From: Anaerolineaceae bacterium UBA3924
GTDB lineage: Bacteria > Chloroflexota > Anaerolineae > Anaerolineales > Anaerolineaceae
Assembly (NCBI GenBank): GCA_002385985.1
Contig: DGEO01000027.1
Coordinates: 260,426-269,483, forward strand
Direction of reading: 5' to 3'
Length of the DNA stretch: 9,058 bases
In this document: positions 1 through 7,005 of the stretch, piece by piece
Layout of the letters: every line of letters begins with the position of its first letter
Numbering within the stretch: position 1 is the stretch's first letter
The notes under the pieces: model-generated
Told to the model about the DNA's origin: nothing
Database searches by the model: none
Seen by the model: the letters and a program-made list of their open reading frames with translations, nothing else
Program-made: the position numbers and the translations under genes

Positions 1-491
1 TTGACCACGTGCCAGCGGTTTTCCACGTCTGGAATGTTCTCATGCAGGGCCGGCATGCGGCCTTCGACGCCGTAGGATATCACCAGGAAGATGGCCCCGT
101 CACTCAGGTTGCGGGCATTGGAGTCAGCCGCCACCAGGTCAGCCGGGGGATACTGGCGCAGCGCGCTGGAGAATGGCCCGTTGCCTGCCCCTCCCGCGCC
201 GTGGCAGAGCGCGCAGTGGATGGTGTACAGCTCCTCACCCGTCTGCAGGCTCTCCTCCGTCGCTTCCACCGGGTTGGCGGGCGGTCCCAGCTCCGGAATG
301 TACACCGCGCCCTGGATAGGCACCGAACGGGCTGGCAGCGGGCGCGGGTCCTCCATGGCGCGGTAGGAGGGCTGGATCTCCATATTGCTGACCCAGTTGA
401 TTTTGATGATGTCCATGGTGAACAGCAGGCCGATCAGCAGCGGGCTGGCGAGGACGACAAGCACAATGATCAGGCGTTTGATTATGGCCAT
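1..491 (-). CDS. actE: ActE, monoheme cytochrome c of alternative complex III (3' end cut by window edge)
   Basis: Only the N-terminal 163 residues are present. They start at ATG 491 and run off the left edge in frame. Residues about 5-26 form one hydrophobic segment followed by a short basic/polar stretch, giving an uncleaved membrane anchor with the rest outside the cytoplasm. The class I cytochrome c domain carries CALCH (C93, C96, H97) for covalent heme, and M146 in GRMPAL is the probable sixth ligand. In ACIII, ActE sits beside ActA and helps pass electrons to the acceptor. The start overlaps the actD stop by 10 nt (shared ATGGCCATAA), and a GGAG lies just upstream inside actD, which suggests translational coupling. 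There is no lipobox cysteine, unlike the lipoprotein anchors reported for some ACIII subunits. A generic oxidase-linked cytochrome c is the alternative, but gene order makes ActE likely. Confidence 0.88.
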   Translation of the reverse strand, partial: MAIIKRLIIVLVVLASPLLIGLLFTMDIIKINWVSNMEIQPSYRAMEDPRPLPARSVPIQGAVYIPELGPPANPVEATEESLQTGEELYTIHCALCHGAGGAGNGPFSSALRQYPPADLVAADSNARNLSDGAIFLVISYGVEGRMPALHENIPDVENRWHVV

Positions 492-1018
492 AGCTTCCGC
501 TCCTGCAGGTTGTGGGTCAGTTCCGCGCCCAGGGCCACCAGCTGGTCGTAGGATTCACAGTCCACCTCCGGCGGGCAGGTGAATAGGATGCCGATTTTCC
601 CATGGGCGATGCGTGGATCGTAGCCGTGCGGGCCGTAGGACGGGGTGATGGTTTCCACGAACACCCCCAGAAGGGTGCTGATCAACAGGCCCAGCATGGT
701 CAGCTCGAAGACCACCACCAGCGTGGTGGGGATGGGGAAGACCGGCATGCGGCCGACGTTCAGCGGGTAGATGAGCACCGGAAGGTAAGTGATGGCCAGA
801 GCGGCCAGGAAGCCGGCCACGGCCCCGACCAGGCCGATCAGCCCGACACGGCTCCAGCTCATCGGCCGGCCGAGGATGTGCTCAGACAGGGGAACCCCGG
901 AGATGACCGAGATGTTCCGGTCCGGCACGCCCTGCGAGCGCAGGATGGAGATGGCTTCGGCGGCCTCGTTGATCTGGTCTTCTTCGAAGAGGGCGAGATG
1001 TATGGGTTCGGTTATCAT
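482..1018 (-). CDS. actD: ActD, DUF3341 membrane subunit of alternative complex III
   Basis: A 178-residue protein. It has an N-terminal soluble alpha/beta part (residues 1-55, beginning LALFEEDQINEAAEAI), then two membrane helices (about 57-79 and 98-121) joined by a proline-rich loop, and a C-terminal soluble tail (122-178). This is the DUF3341/ActD architecture: a cofactor-free subunit that packs against the NrfD-like subunits in the membrane. A well-placed AGGAG precedes ATG 1018, and the gap from actC is 18 nt. The stop overlaps the start of actE. The cysteines C148 and C154 are not part of any recognisable heme or cluster motif. Its position between actC and actE matches the usual actC-actD-actE order, which is the strongest support. 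Its exact role in catalysis is not settled from sequence; a structural or proton-path role is the usual suggestion. Confidence 0.93.
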   Translation of the reverse strand: MITEPIHLALFEEDQINEAAEAISILRSQGVPDRNISVISGVPLSEHILGRPMSWSRVGLIGLVGAVAGFLAALAITYLPVLIYPLNVGRMPVFPIPTTLVVVFELTMLGLLISTLLGVFVETITPSYGPHGYDPRIAHGKIGILFTCPPEVDCESYDQLVALGAELTHNLQERKLWP

Positions 1019-1036
1019 GGCGAGGCTCCTTTTCGC

Positions 1037-2476
1037 TTACTCCAGCTCCGTCACCGAAGGCACGTGCGCCTTGCCAACCTTCTTCAGGCTGTGCGCCATC
1101 TGGCCTTCCTGCACCTCCCAGACCGGGATCAGCGGGATGGCGCGGGAAGCCAGCAGGTAGAGCAGGCAGAACATGGCCATGGTGCCGATGGCGATGCTAA
1201 TTTCGAAGATGGAGGGGTTGTAGATGCCCCAGTCAAAAGGCATGCGCTGGTGGCCCAGGGTAAGCGGGATGATGGTGTAGCGTTCCGCGTACATGCCGAC
1301 GTTGATTGCCAGGGTGATGAAGAACATCGCCAGCGGGTTGCGGCGGATGCGCCGGTTCCACAGCGTCAGCCAGGGAATGGCGACGTTGCAGATCAGCATC
1401 AGGTACCAGACCCAGGCGGAGGGGCCGGTGGCGTGCAGGGTGAGGATGCGCTGCACGGCTTCCTCGCCGCCGTACCAGCTCAGCAGGTACTCGTTGAAGA
1501 AGAAGTAGGCCCAGGCCATGGAGAAGACCAGCAGCAGCTTGCCCAGCGCGTCGAAATGCTCAGGGCGGATGAAGTATTTAAAGTTGCGCATCGTGCTGCG
1601 CAGCACGAAGAGGATGGTGACCACAGCGGCCACACCTGAGAGGATGGCCCCGATAATGAAGTAGGGGCCGAAGATGGTCGAGTGCCACCCGGCCACCACG
1701 CCGACGGCGAAGTCCCAGGACACGATGGTGTGGACTGAGAACATGACCGGGATGATGGCGAAGGCGAAAATGTTGATGGCCTTTCGCAGGCGGTGCCATT
1801 CCGCCTCGGTGCCGCGCCAGCCCAGCGCCAGCAGGCGGTAGATGCGGTGGCGCAGGCCGGTGGTGCGGTCTCGGGCCATGGCCAGGTCGGGGATCAGCGG
1901 CAGGTAGAGGTAGATGGTGCTGCTCAGCAGGTAGGTGGTGATGGCCAGAAAGTCCCAGACCAGTGGCGAGCGCATGTTAGGCCACAGCCAGCGGGCGTTG
2001 GGGTAGGGGACCATGTAGTAGAACGTCCACACGCGCCCGAGGTGGATGAGCGGGTACATCGCACCGCCGGCCAGACCGAAGGTGGTCATCAGCTCGGCCG
2101 CGCGGGTGAAGGGGCGGCGGAATTCGGCTTTGAACACCCGCAGGATGGCCGAGACGAACGTGCCGGCGTGGCTGATACCAATCCAGAACACGAAGGTGAC
2201 GATGAACACGCCCCAGAAAACCGGGCGGCGGATGCCGGTGATGCCGATGCCGGTGGCGGTCATGTAGCCCCACACGCCGAACAGGCAGACGGCGACGATC
2301 AGCGCCAGCCCGCCGACCCAGGCCCAGTAGACCGGGGTGGTCGTGGTCATGGCTTCCATCACCATCTGGTTCATCTCCTCGCGCGGGCGAGGGTCGAGCA
2401 TCAGATGCTCTTCAGCCAGTTCACTCTGTTCGAGATCGGCTCGTGCACCGGTCAGATAACTAGTCTCTGCCGCCAT
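1037..2476 (-). CDS. actC: ActC, NrfD/PsrC-like quinol-interacting membrane subunit of alternative complex III
   Basis: A 479-residue polytopic protein of the NrfD family, with about ten hydrophobic segments between residues 48 and 445 preceded by a ~45-residue polar N-terminus. Conserved-looking elements include ISHAGTF (about 101-107), HLGRVW (145-150), the SVHTIVSW helix with H249, HSTIFGPYF (265-273) and GMYAER (394-399). In ACIII, ActC lies under the ActB iron-sulfur domain, oxidises quinol and is proposed to contribute to proton translocation. I chose ATG 2476 because GGGAGGTGG (2490-2482) precedes it at good spacing. A GTG at 2485 in the same frame lies inside that ribosome-binding site. 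The start overlaps the actB2 end by 17 nt, so the two are probably translationally coupled, fitting an intimate ActB2-ActC contact. PsrC or a generic NrfD is possible by family, but the neighbours specify ActC. Confidence 0.95.
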   Translation of the reverse strand: MAAETSYLTGARADLEQSELAEEHLMLDPRPREEMNQMVMEAMTTTTPVYWAWVGGLALIVAVCLFGVWGYMTATGIGITGIRRPVFWGVFIVTFVFWIGISHAGTFVSAILRVFKAEFRRPFTRAAELMTTFGLAGGAMYPLIHLGRVWTFYYMVPYPNARWLWPNMRSPLVWDFLAITTYLLSSTIYLYLPLIPDLAMARDRTTGLRHRIYRLLALGWRGTEAEWHRLRKAINIFAFAIIPVMFSVHTIVSWDFAVGVVAGWHSTIFGPYFIIGAILSGVAAVVTILFVLRSTMRNFKYFIRPEHFDALGKLLLVFSMAWAYFFFNEYLLSWYGGEEAVQRILTLHATGPSAWVWYLMLICNVAIPWLTLWNRRIRRNPLAMFFITLAINVGMYAERYTIIPLTLGHQRMPFDWGIYNPSIFEISIAIGTMAMFCLLYLLASRAIPLIPVWEVQEGQMAHSLKKVGKAHVPSVTELE

Positions 2477-3188
2477 ACACGCCACCTCCCTTCAGGTAGG
2501 TAATGCTGGGGAAGGTCCCCAGTTCTTCCATGATCTGGAAGCCCCGCTCGCTGCGCTCGAAGAGTGTGCGAATCGGGCTGTTTTCGTCGGTCAGATCGCC
2601 AAACATGATGGCGTTCGTCGGACAGGCCTGCGCGCAGGCGGTGGTGACCTCATTCTCAAGCGAGGGGTCACCCTGAGTGTCGGCATCGATGCGTGCATGC
2701 ACCAGCCGGTGTACGCAGAAGGTGCATTTTTCCATCACACCCCGCGAGCGCACGGTCACGTCCGGGTTGAGGTAGGCGTTCATCGGCGCGGGGATTTCAT
2801 AATCGAAGAAGTTGAAAACCCGGGCGTGATACGGGCAGTTGTTGGCGCAGTAGCGGGTGCCGATGCAGCGGTTGTAGACCTGCAGGTTAATCTGCTCTTC
2901 GTTGCTGTGCACCGAAGCATAGGTCGGGCAGACCGGTTCACAGGGCGCTTCGCCACACTGCTGGCAGAGCATCGGGGTGAACTCCGGCCCCACGTTGGGG
3001 TACTCGCCGTGCCAGTAGCGCTGGATACGCATCCAGTACAGGCCGCGTCCGTAGGCGACTTCGTCCTCACCCGTATAGTGGATGTTGTTTTCCATCGCGC
3101 AGGCCGTGACGCAGGCGTTGCAGCCGGTGCACAGGTCCAGGTCGATTACCATGCCCCATTTCCTGGGTTGTTCAGTCACTTGAGCCAT
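2460..3188 (-). CDS. actB2: ActB2, ferredoxin-like four-cluster iron-sulfur subunit of alternative complex III
   Basis: A 242-residue protein of the DmsB/PsrB/NrfC type with 15 cysteines in four groups: C20/C23/C26/C30, C75/C78/C83/C87, C108/C114/C118, and C155/C158/C185/C189. The third group reads CIGTRYC, so threonine (T111) replaces the usual second cysteine. That predicts three [4Fe-4S] clusters and one [3Fe-4S] cluster, the composition known for ActB in characterised ACIII. The clusters would carry electrons from the quinol site at ActC toward the hemes of ActA. There is no signal peptide. In ACIII this domain lies outside the membrane, so it presumably travels as a complex with the Tat-signal partner ActB1, as in molybdoenzyme pairs. 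It usually forms the C-terminal half of a single fused ActB; here it is a separate gene with its own AAGGAG site, 42 nt after actB1. Psr/Nrf-type identity is less likely, given the ActA, ActD and ActE neighbours. Confidence 0.93.
   Translation of the reverse strand: MAQVTEQPRKWGMVIDLDLCTGCNACVTACAMENNIHYTGEDEVAYGRGLYWMRIQRYWHGEYPNVGPEFTPMLCQQCGEAPCEPVCPTYASVHSNEEQINLQVYNRCIGTRYCANNCPYHARVFNFFDYEIPAPMNAYLNPDVTVRSRGVMEKCTFCVHRLVHARIDADTQGDPSLENEVTTACAQACPTNAIMFGDLTDENSPIRTLFERSERGFQIMEELGTFPSITYLKGGGVYGGRD
2482..2490 (-). promoter_or_regulatory. Ribosome binding site deciding the actC start
   Basis: On the minus strand this reads GGGAGGTGG, and its GGAGG core ends nine nucleotides before ATG 2476. 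It lies inside the actB2 coding region. The in-frame GTG at 2485 falls within it, so that codon is unlikely to be the start. Confidence 0.7.
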
Positions 3189-3223
3189 GCTGGTTCTCCT
3201 TGTTGCTCAGGGCTAACATTAAT

Positions 3224-3240
3224 GGGTCACTCAGTGACCC
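3224..3240 (-). other. Perfect palindrome over the actB1 stop codon
   Basis: GGGTCACTCAGTGACCC is self-complementary except for its central base. As RNA it gives a 7-bp stem (3224-3230 with 3234-3240) and a TCA loop. It includes the actB1 stop codon (3233-3231) and lies just before the 42-nt gap to actB2. No T-run follows on the minus strand, so it does not look like an intrinsic terminator. It could be an mRNA-processing or stability hairpin that tunes actB1 relative to actB2, or a chance palindrome. Confidence 0.45.
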
Positions 3241-5372
3241 TCGCCGTAGACGCCGTCCAGGCTTTCGATCAAAGCAAGGGGGCGGCGGCGGCCGGTGGCG
3301 CTCAGGGTGACACGGGTGTCGGCAAAGGCCAGATCCCCGGCGCCGTTGGCCTGCGGCGGGAACAACACCGCCGGGTTGGCGCCGCGTCCGGCCGCCCAGC
3401 GGCCCAGCTCGGTGTGGCCCTGGCCGAAGGGCATGGCCACAGTGTCCGGCCGGATGGCGGGGTAAACATACACGCTGGTCTCCAGCTCACCATGCTCCGA
3501 GCGCACCAGCACCACGTCGTTGGTGCGCACGCCCAGCCCGGCAGCAGTGTCCGGATGGATCAGCAGGTAGGAATTCCAGGTGGCGGTGACCATCGGATCG
3601 GGCGTTTCCTGGATCCAGGGGCGGTTGGCCACCGAGCCGTCTCCCAGCTTGTTGGGATAGGCGATAAAGTGCAGCTGCCCGGATTGGAGCGGCTCGGGCG
3701 GGCGGATGGCACTGCCGCCGCTGGCGCTGGCTTCAGCTGGCTCCAGGCGGGGGCTCTGGGTCCACCAGCCGCCGTACTGCAGGAACTGCGCCCAGAAGGT
3801 GGGCATTTCATCCGCGCGGAAAAGCCCGTCCGGGTCGTTCGCGTCCAGCAGGGGGCGCAGCCGGCTCTGGATGAAGGCCACTTCGTCGGTGTAGTCCAGC
3901 CCGGCGCCGGCCTGCTGCGTGGCTGCGAGCAGCACGTCCGCCGTGGCGCGGGTGTTGTAGAGCGGCACGACTACAGGCTGCATGGCCGAGAGCACCGGCC
4001 GGTCGGCTGCCTGCACCCGCTGGTAGCCGAAGGACTCCAGCCCGGTGTGGTCGGGCAGGATGTAGTCACTGGCCAGGGCGGTTTCGTCCGGGAAGGAGGC
4101 AAAGGAGATCACCTGCGGCACCTGAGCCAGCGCTTCGGCGAAGCCCAGGCTGGAAGGCAGCTCAAAGAGGGGATTGACCCCATGGATGAAGAGCGTGCTG
4201 ACCTGGCCGGAGCGCATGCGGTCGACCAGCTCCTGAACTGCCTGAAGGCTTCCCTGCGGAGCGGAGGCTTCCTCTTCCACCGGGATGATGGAAACCGGGT
4301 TGGCGGCGGAGAGCGAGTTGAGGGTCAGGATGGCCACCGCGCTTTCCAGGCCGTTTGCGTGCCCGAGCGCGTTGCCGCCCGGCAGGGCTGTCGCCTGCCG
4401 GGCTGTGGCGAACATCTCCGCCAGCCGGGTCAGGGTTTCCACGGGGACGCCGGAAGCTTCCGCGGCGGCGTTGACGTCCACACCGGCGAAAGCCGGCGGA
4501 ACCCCGCCGCCCCGGGCCTCAGCCGCCAGCCGGCCGATGGCCGCGGCGACCAGGCCCTCGCTGCCCGGCGCGACCGGCACCCACAGGTCGCTGCTGCCGC
4601 CGGTGACCGACTGCCTCGGTTCGAAGGTGACCAGATAACCGGTTCGCCGCCCGGCAGCATCCTGGCGGAACTGGCGGAACTGCCGCGTGTAGGCCAGCGG
4701 AGAGAGCCACTCTTCGAGCAGGTTCGCGCCGAAGGAGAAGACCACGTCCGAATTGGCCATGTCGAAATGGGGAACCGCCGGGGTGCCGTAGACGGCTTCG
4801 GTCGCGGCGATCAGGGTGGAACGGCCCTCGAACATCTGCAGGGTGGAGTAGCGCACCGGCGGCGGAGCTCCGAGCGCCTCTGCCAGCTCGGTGACCAGGT
4901 CAAAGAGGTGGTCAGGTGTGCCGCCCAGCAGGAAGGCCAGCGAACCGGCATTCCCCTGCAGCGCCTGGCCGACGACTTCCACTGCCTGGTCCCAGTCGAT
5001 CTCTTCGACCGAACCGCCGCCCCGGGCTTGCCGGCGCGGTCCGGTGATCCGGTCCGGGTTATACAGTCCCTGCACCGCCGTCAGGGCGCGCTGGCAGATC
5101 TTGCCGCGGCTGACCGGGTGGGCCGGGTTGCCTTCCGCCTTAATGGCCCGGCCTTCGACGGTGCGAACGATGATCCCGCATCCGGCGGTGCAGTCCCGGC
5201 AGGTGGTGGCATAGTAGGTGCTGACGCCGGTCTGGCCGAACTCGGGCATGCTGCTGTAGGGCTGGCGTACCACATAACGTGATGTGGGGCCGCAGCCGGT
5301 CAGCACACCGGCGGTGGCCAGCCCCGCGCCGGAAAGCTTGAGAAAATCTCGCCGTGAGATTTTGGATTTCAT
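3231..5372 (-). CDS. actB1: ActB1, molybdopterin-oxidoreductase-like subunit of alternative complex III, Tat lipoprotein
   Basis: A 713-residue protein homologous to the catalytic subunit of complex iron-sulfur molybdoenzymes, corresponding to the N-terminal half of a fused ActB. The start at ATG 5372 follows AAAGGAA and opens directly with a Tat motif, SRRDFLK (residues 6-12). A hydrophobic stretch then ends in LTGC (C27), a lipobox, so a folded, lipid-anchored exported protein is predicted. C58, C61, C65 and C93 form the cysteine set that in molybdoenzymes binds the [4Fe-4S] cluster beside the cofactor. The middle contains features shared with ActB, such as DETALASDYILPDHTGLESFG, and the C-terminus has VYPAIRPDTVAMPFGQGH, resembling the cofactor-cap domain. 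Characterised ActB lacks molybdopterin, so a scaffold role is expected. A working molybdoenzyme cannot be excluded by reading alone. The tandem 9-bp unit CTGGCGGAA at 4662-4679 yields a local FRQFRQ repeat. Confidence 0.9.
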   Translation of the reverse strand: MKSKISRRDFLKLSGAGLATAGVLTGCGPTSRYVVRQPYSSMPEFGQTGVSTYYATTCRDCTAGCGIIVRTVEGRAIKAEGNPAHPVSRGKICQRALTAVQGLYNPDRITGPRRQARGGGSVEEIDWDQAVEVVGQALQGNAGSLAFLLGGTPDHLFDLVTELAEALGAPPPVRYSTLQMFEGRSTLIAATEAVYGTPAVPHFDMANSDVVFSFGANLLEEWLSPLAYTRQFRQFRQDAAGRRTGYLVTFEPRQSVTGGSSDLWVPVAPGSEGLVAAAIGRLAAEARGGGVPPAFAGVDVNAAAEASGVPVETLTRLAEMFATARQATALPGGNALGHANGLESAVAILTLNSLSAANPVSIIPVEEEASAPQGSLQAVQELVDRMRSGQVSTLFIHGVNPLFELPSSLGFAEALAQVPQVISFASFPDETALASDYILPDHTGLESFGYQRVQAADRPVLSAMQPVVVPLYNTRATADVLLAATQQAGAGLDYTDEVAFIQSRLRPLLDANDPDGLFRADEMPTFWAQFLQYGGWWTQSPRLEPAEASASGGSAIRPPEPLQSGQLHFIAYPNKLGDGSVANRPWIQETPDPMVTATWNSYLLIHPDTAAGLGVRTNDVVLVRSEHGELETSVYVYPAIRPDTVAMPFGQGHTELGRWAAGRGANPAVLFPPQANGAGDLAFADTRVTLSATGRRRPLALIESLDGVYGEGH

Positions 5373-5391
5373 GCTGGTTCCTTTCGATGGA

Positions 5392-5928
5392 TCAATAATG
5401 ACAGGTGGCGCAGTCAGAAAGCCGGACGAAGTTCTCTTCGCCCGTGCGGGAATGACATTCCAGGCACCAGCCCATGTTCCAGCGCGTCTGCGGCTCGGCA
5501 ACGGTCATCTGGCTGACGTCACCGTGGCAGGTTTCACAGGCGATGCCGCTGTCCACATGGGTCAGGTGGTTGAAGTGAATAAAATCTGGAAGCAGGGCCA
5601 CCGGGACCCAGGGGATCGGCTCACCGCTTTCCACGTAGGAAGCCAGTATGTCCAGCTGTTCCGACTGGCGTTCGATCTGCTGGTGACAGCCCCAGCATTT
5701 ATCCGTGGAGGGAAGCCCGGCCTCCGCGCTGAAAGCGACCGCCGGGTGGCAGTACTGGCACTGCGCGCCGATCAGCACGTGGGTGCGGTGCGGAAATTGG
5801 ATCGGCTGGTCCGGTGACTGCTGGGTAAATACCAGCGCAGCCGCCGCCCCTCCGATGAGGATGAGCAGCAGCAGGACGATCCCGGTGATAATTCCCCCAT
5901 GCTTGTACCAGGGTTTGGGTCTTGTCAT
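5392..5928 (-). CDS. actA: ActA, pentaheme cytochrome c of alternative complex III
   Basis: A 178-residue protein with an N-terminal membrane anchor (about residues 12-34, after a basic MTRPKPWYKHGG start) and five CxxCH heme sites: C57-H61, C78-H82, C131-H135, C155-H159 and C173-H177. The last site is followed by only one residue. Additional histidines (for example H47-region FPHRTH, and HFNHLTH at 118-124) can provide second axial ligands, as in other small multiheme cytochromes. In ACIII, ActA receives electrons from the ActB clusters and passes them outward to ActE or a soluble acceptor. AAGGAG lies at ideal spacing before ATG 5928. It follows the diheme cytochrome gene by 24 nt and precedes actB1 by 19 nt. 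Five hemes, a single helix and a position directly before actB make the assignment strong. A cytochrome c7/NrfH-like quinol dehydrogenase is the main alternative by fold. Confidence 0.95.
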   Translation of the reverse strand: MTRPKPWYKHGGIITGIVLLLLILIGGAAAALVFTQQSPDQPIQFPHRTHVLIGAQCQYCHPAVAFSAEAGLPSTDKCWGCHQQIERQSEQLDILASYVESGEPIPWVPVALLPDFIHFNHLTHVDSGIACETCHGDVSQMTVAEPQTRWNMGWCLECHSRTGEENFVRLSDCATCHY

Positions 5929-5952
5929 GCTTTTCTCCTTGATGGTGTGATG

Positions 5953-6927
5953 TTATTGCTGTCCGCGGATCAGCCAGACGACGAAGAAAATGATGCCGAT
6001 CAGCACCGCTCCCAGCAGAACGGCGAACCCCAGGCTGGTGACCATCGCCCAGATGGCGGTCAGGATGCCGGTAAACAGGCCGCGGGACGGCCCGCCGCGC
6101 TCGTCGAACGGCTCCCGGCCGCCGTCCTGCCCGGGGGCTTCGCCTTCACCCGGAAATCCGGTCGGCAGGCTCTGGGCGTAAAGCAGCACGTCGCGCCCCT
6201 CTTCAGGTGTCCAGCCGTCCAGAACCATGGCAGGCATCTCAGAAGCACGGGCGGTTCCGTAGCGAGTGCGGTGCAGGAAGCGCCACGGCTCCTGGACGGC
6301 CAGCGTCCCCAGCGATACATTCTGGCCCTCATAGCGGAAGGCCAGCGCCGTGCCGTCCTCGCCGTGACAGCTGGCGCAGGCCTCGGTGTACAGCCGCTGC
6401 CCGTTCTCACGGTCGCCTTCGATGACCTGGCGGGAGACCAGGTCGATGTACTGGTTGTCGTCGATCAAACCCTGCTGGAGGAAGGCTGCCAGCGCTTCGA
6501 CATCCTCCTCAACCAGCGGGGGGACAAAGTTGTGTTCCGGATCATCTTCTCCGGTCAGTGCGGCTGCAATTTCGGCCGCGGAGGCGGACTGCGTGTCAAA
6601 CACACCAGGGAATCCGGTGAAGTTCGGCCCGCTGCGGTTGGCCCCCTCGACGCCCTGGTAGTCCCAGCCGTGGCAGGTCACGCAGCGCCAGGTGTCCGGC
6701 CCGCTGCGGGTGTTCTCCTCCTGGCGGCCCCAGATGGGATGGTTACCTGAAGGAGGCGATTGGTCCAGCACGGCGGCCCAGTCGTCGTACAGCTGCGCTC
6801 CCCGCACGACCAGCTCATCCTCCTGGTTCAGCGTGCGGGCGGAGGCCGCCTGGTGGATCGCTCCCAGAAGGCTCACGATCATTGCAGCGATGATCAGGAA
6901 TGCATAAGCGGCTGCAGTGCGTTTCAT
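5953..6927 (-). CDS. Membrane-anchored diheme cytochrome c, first gene of the ACIII operon
   Basis: A 324-residue protein from ATG 6927. It has an N-terminal signal or anchor (about 7-24, possible cleavage after A30), a first cytochrome domain with WRCVTCHGWDY (C82, C85, H86), a second with CASCH (C184, C187, H188), a charged Gly/Glu/Pro-rich linker (about 255-282) and a C-terminal helix (about 295-320). The second domain has methionines M231 and M234 in SEMPAM for the sixth ligand. The first has no methionine between residues 87 and 155; H132 in EHNF is a candidate ligand instead. It is not one of the standard ActA-F subunits. Because it leads the operon 24 nt before actA, it may be an extra subunit or the electron acceptor of the complex; this is inference. 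AAGGAGGG (6942-6935) sets the start. A TTG codon in frame at 6945 overlaps that site and is rejected. Confidence 0.85.
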   Translation of the reverse strand: MKRTAAAYAFLIIAAMIVSLLGAIHQAASARTLNQEDELVVRGAQLYDDWAAVLDQSPPSGNHPIWGRQEENTRSGPDTWRCVTCHGWDYQGVEGANRSGPNFTGFPGVFDTQSASAAEIAAALTGEDDPEHNFVPPLVEEDVEALAAFLQQGLIDDNQYIDLVSRQVIEGDRENGQRLYTEACASCHGEDGTALAFRYEGQNVSLGTLAVQEPWRFLHRTRYGTARASEMPAMVLDGWTPEEGRDVLLYAQSLPTGFPGEGEAPGQDGGREPFDERGGPSRGLFTGILTAIWAMVTSLGFAVLLGAVLIGIIFFVVWLIRGQQ

Positions 6928-6934
6928 TTTCCAT

Positions 6935-6942
6935 CCCTCCTT
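6935..6942 (-). promoter_or_regulatory. Ribosome binding site deciding the diheme cytochrome start
   Basis: AAGGAGGG on the minus strand ends seven nucleotides before ATG 6927. It rules out the in-frame TTG at 6945, which would place the site inside the coding region. Starting at 6927 also gives a normal signal peptide, beginning MKRTAAAY. Confidence 0.7.
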
Positions 6943-7005
6943 CAACTCGCCGGTGCGAAGAAAGGAAACAGTCCCCCAGGTGAAGCCGTCACTAACCTGT
7001 CATTA

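Noticed and set aside
602..1639. Plus-strand open frame opposite actD and actC
   Set aside because: Low-complexity His/Gln/Asp-rich translation with no domain, antisense to well-supported membrane proteins; a composition artefact.
2697..5282. Very long plus-strand open frame (861 codons) opposite actB1 and actB2
   Set aside because: It is antisense to two genes with clear cofactor motifs, and its translation is rich in Gly, Arg, His and Gln without recognisable domains. High GC makes such shadow frames common.
1037..5928. Operon as polysulfide, DMSO or nitrite (Nrf) reductase
   Set aside because: Psr/Dms/Nrf systems share the iron-sulfur and NrfD parts, but the pentaheme ActA, DUF3341 ActD and monoheme ActE together with CIGTRYC are specific to ACIII.
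6977..6999. CAGGT/ACCTG inverted repeat upstream of the diheme cytochrome
   Set aside because: Five-base arms with a 13-nt spacer are expected by chance in a region this size.
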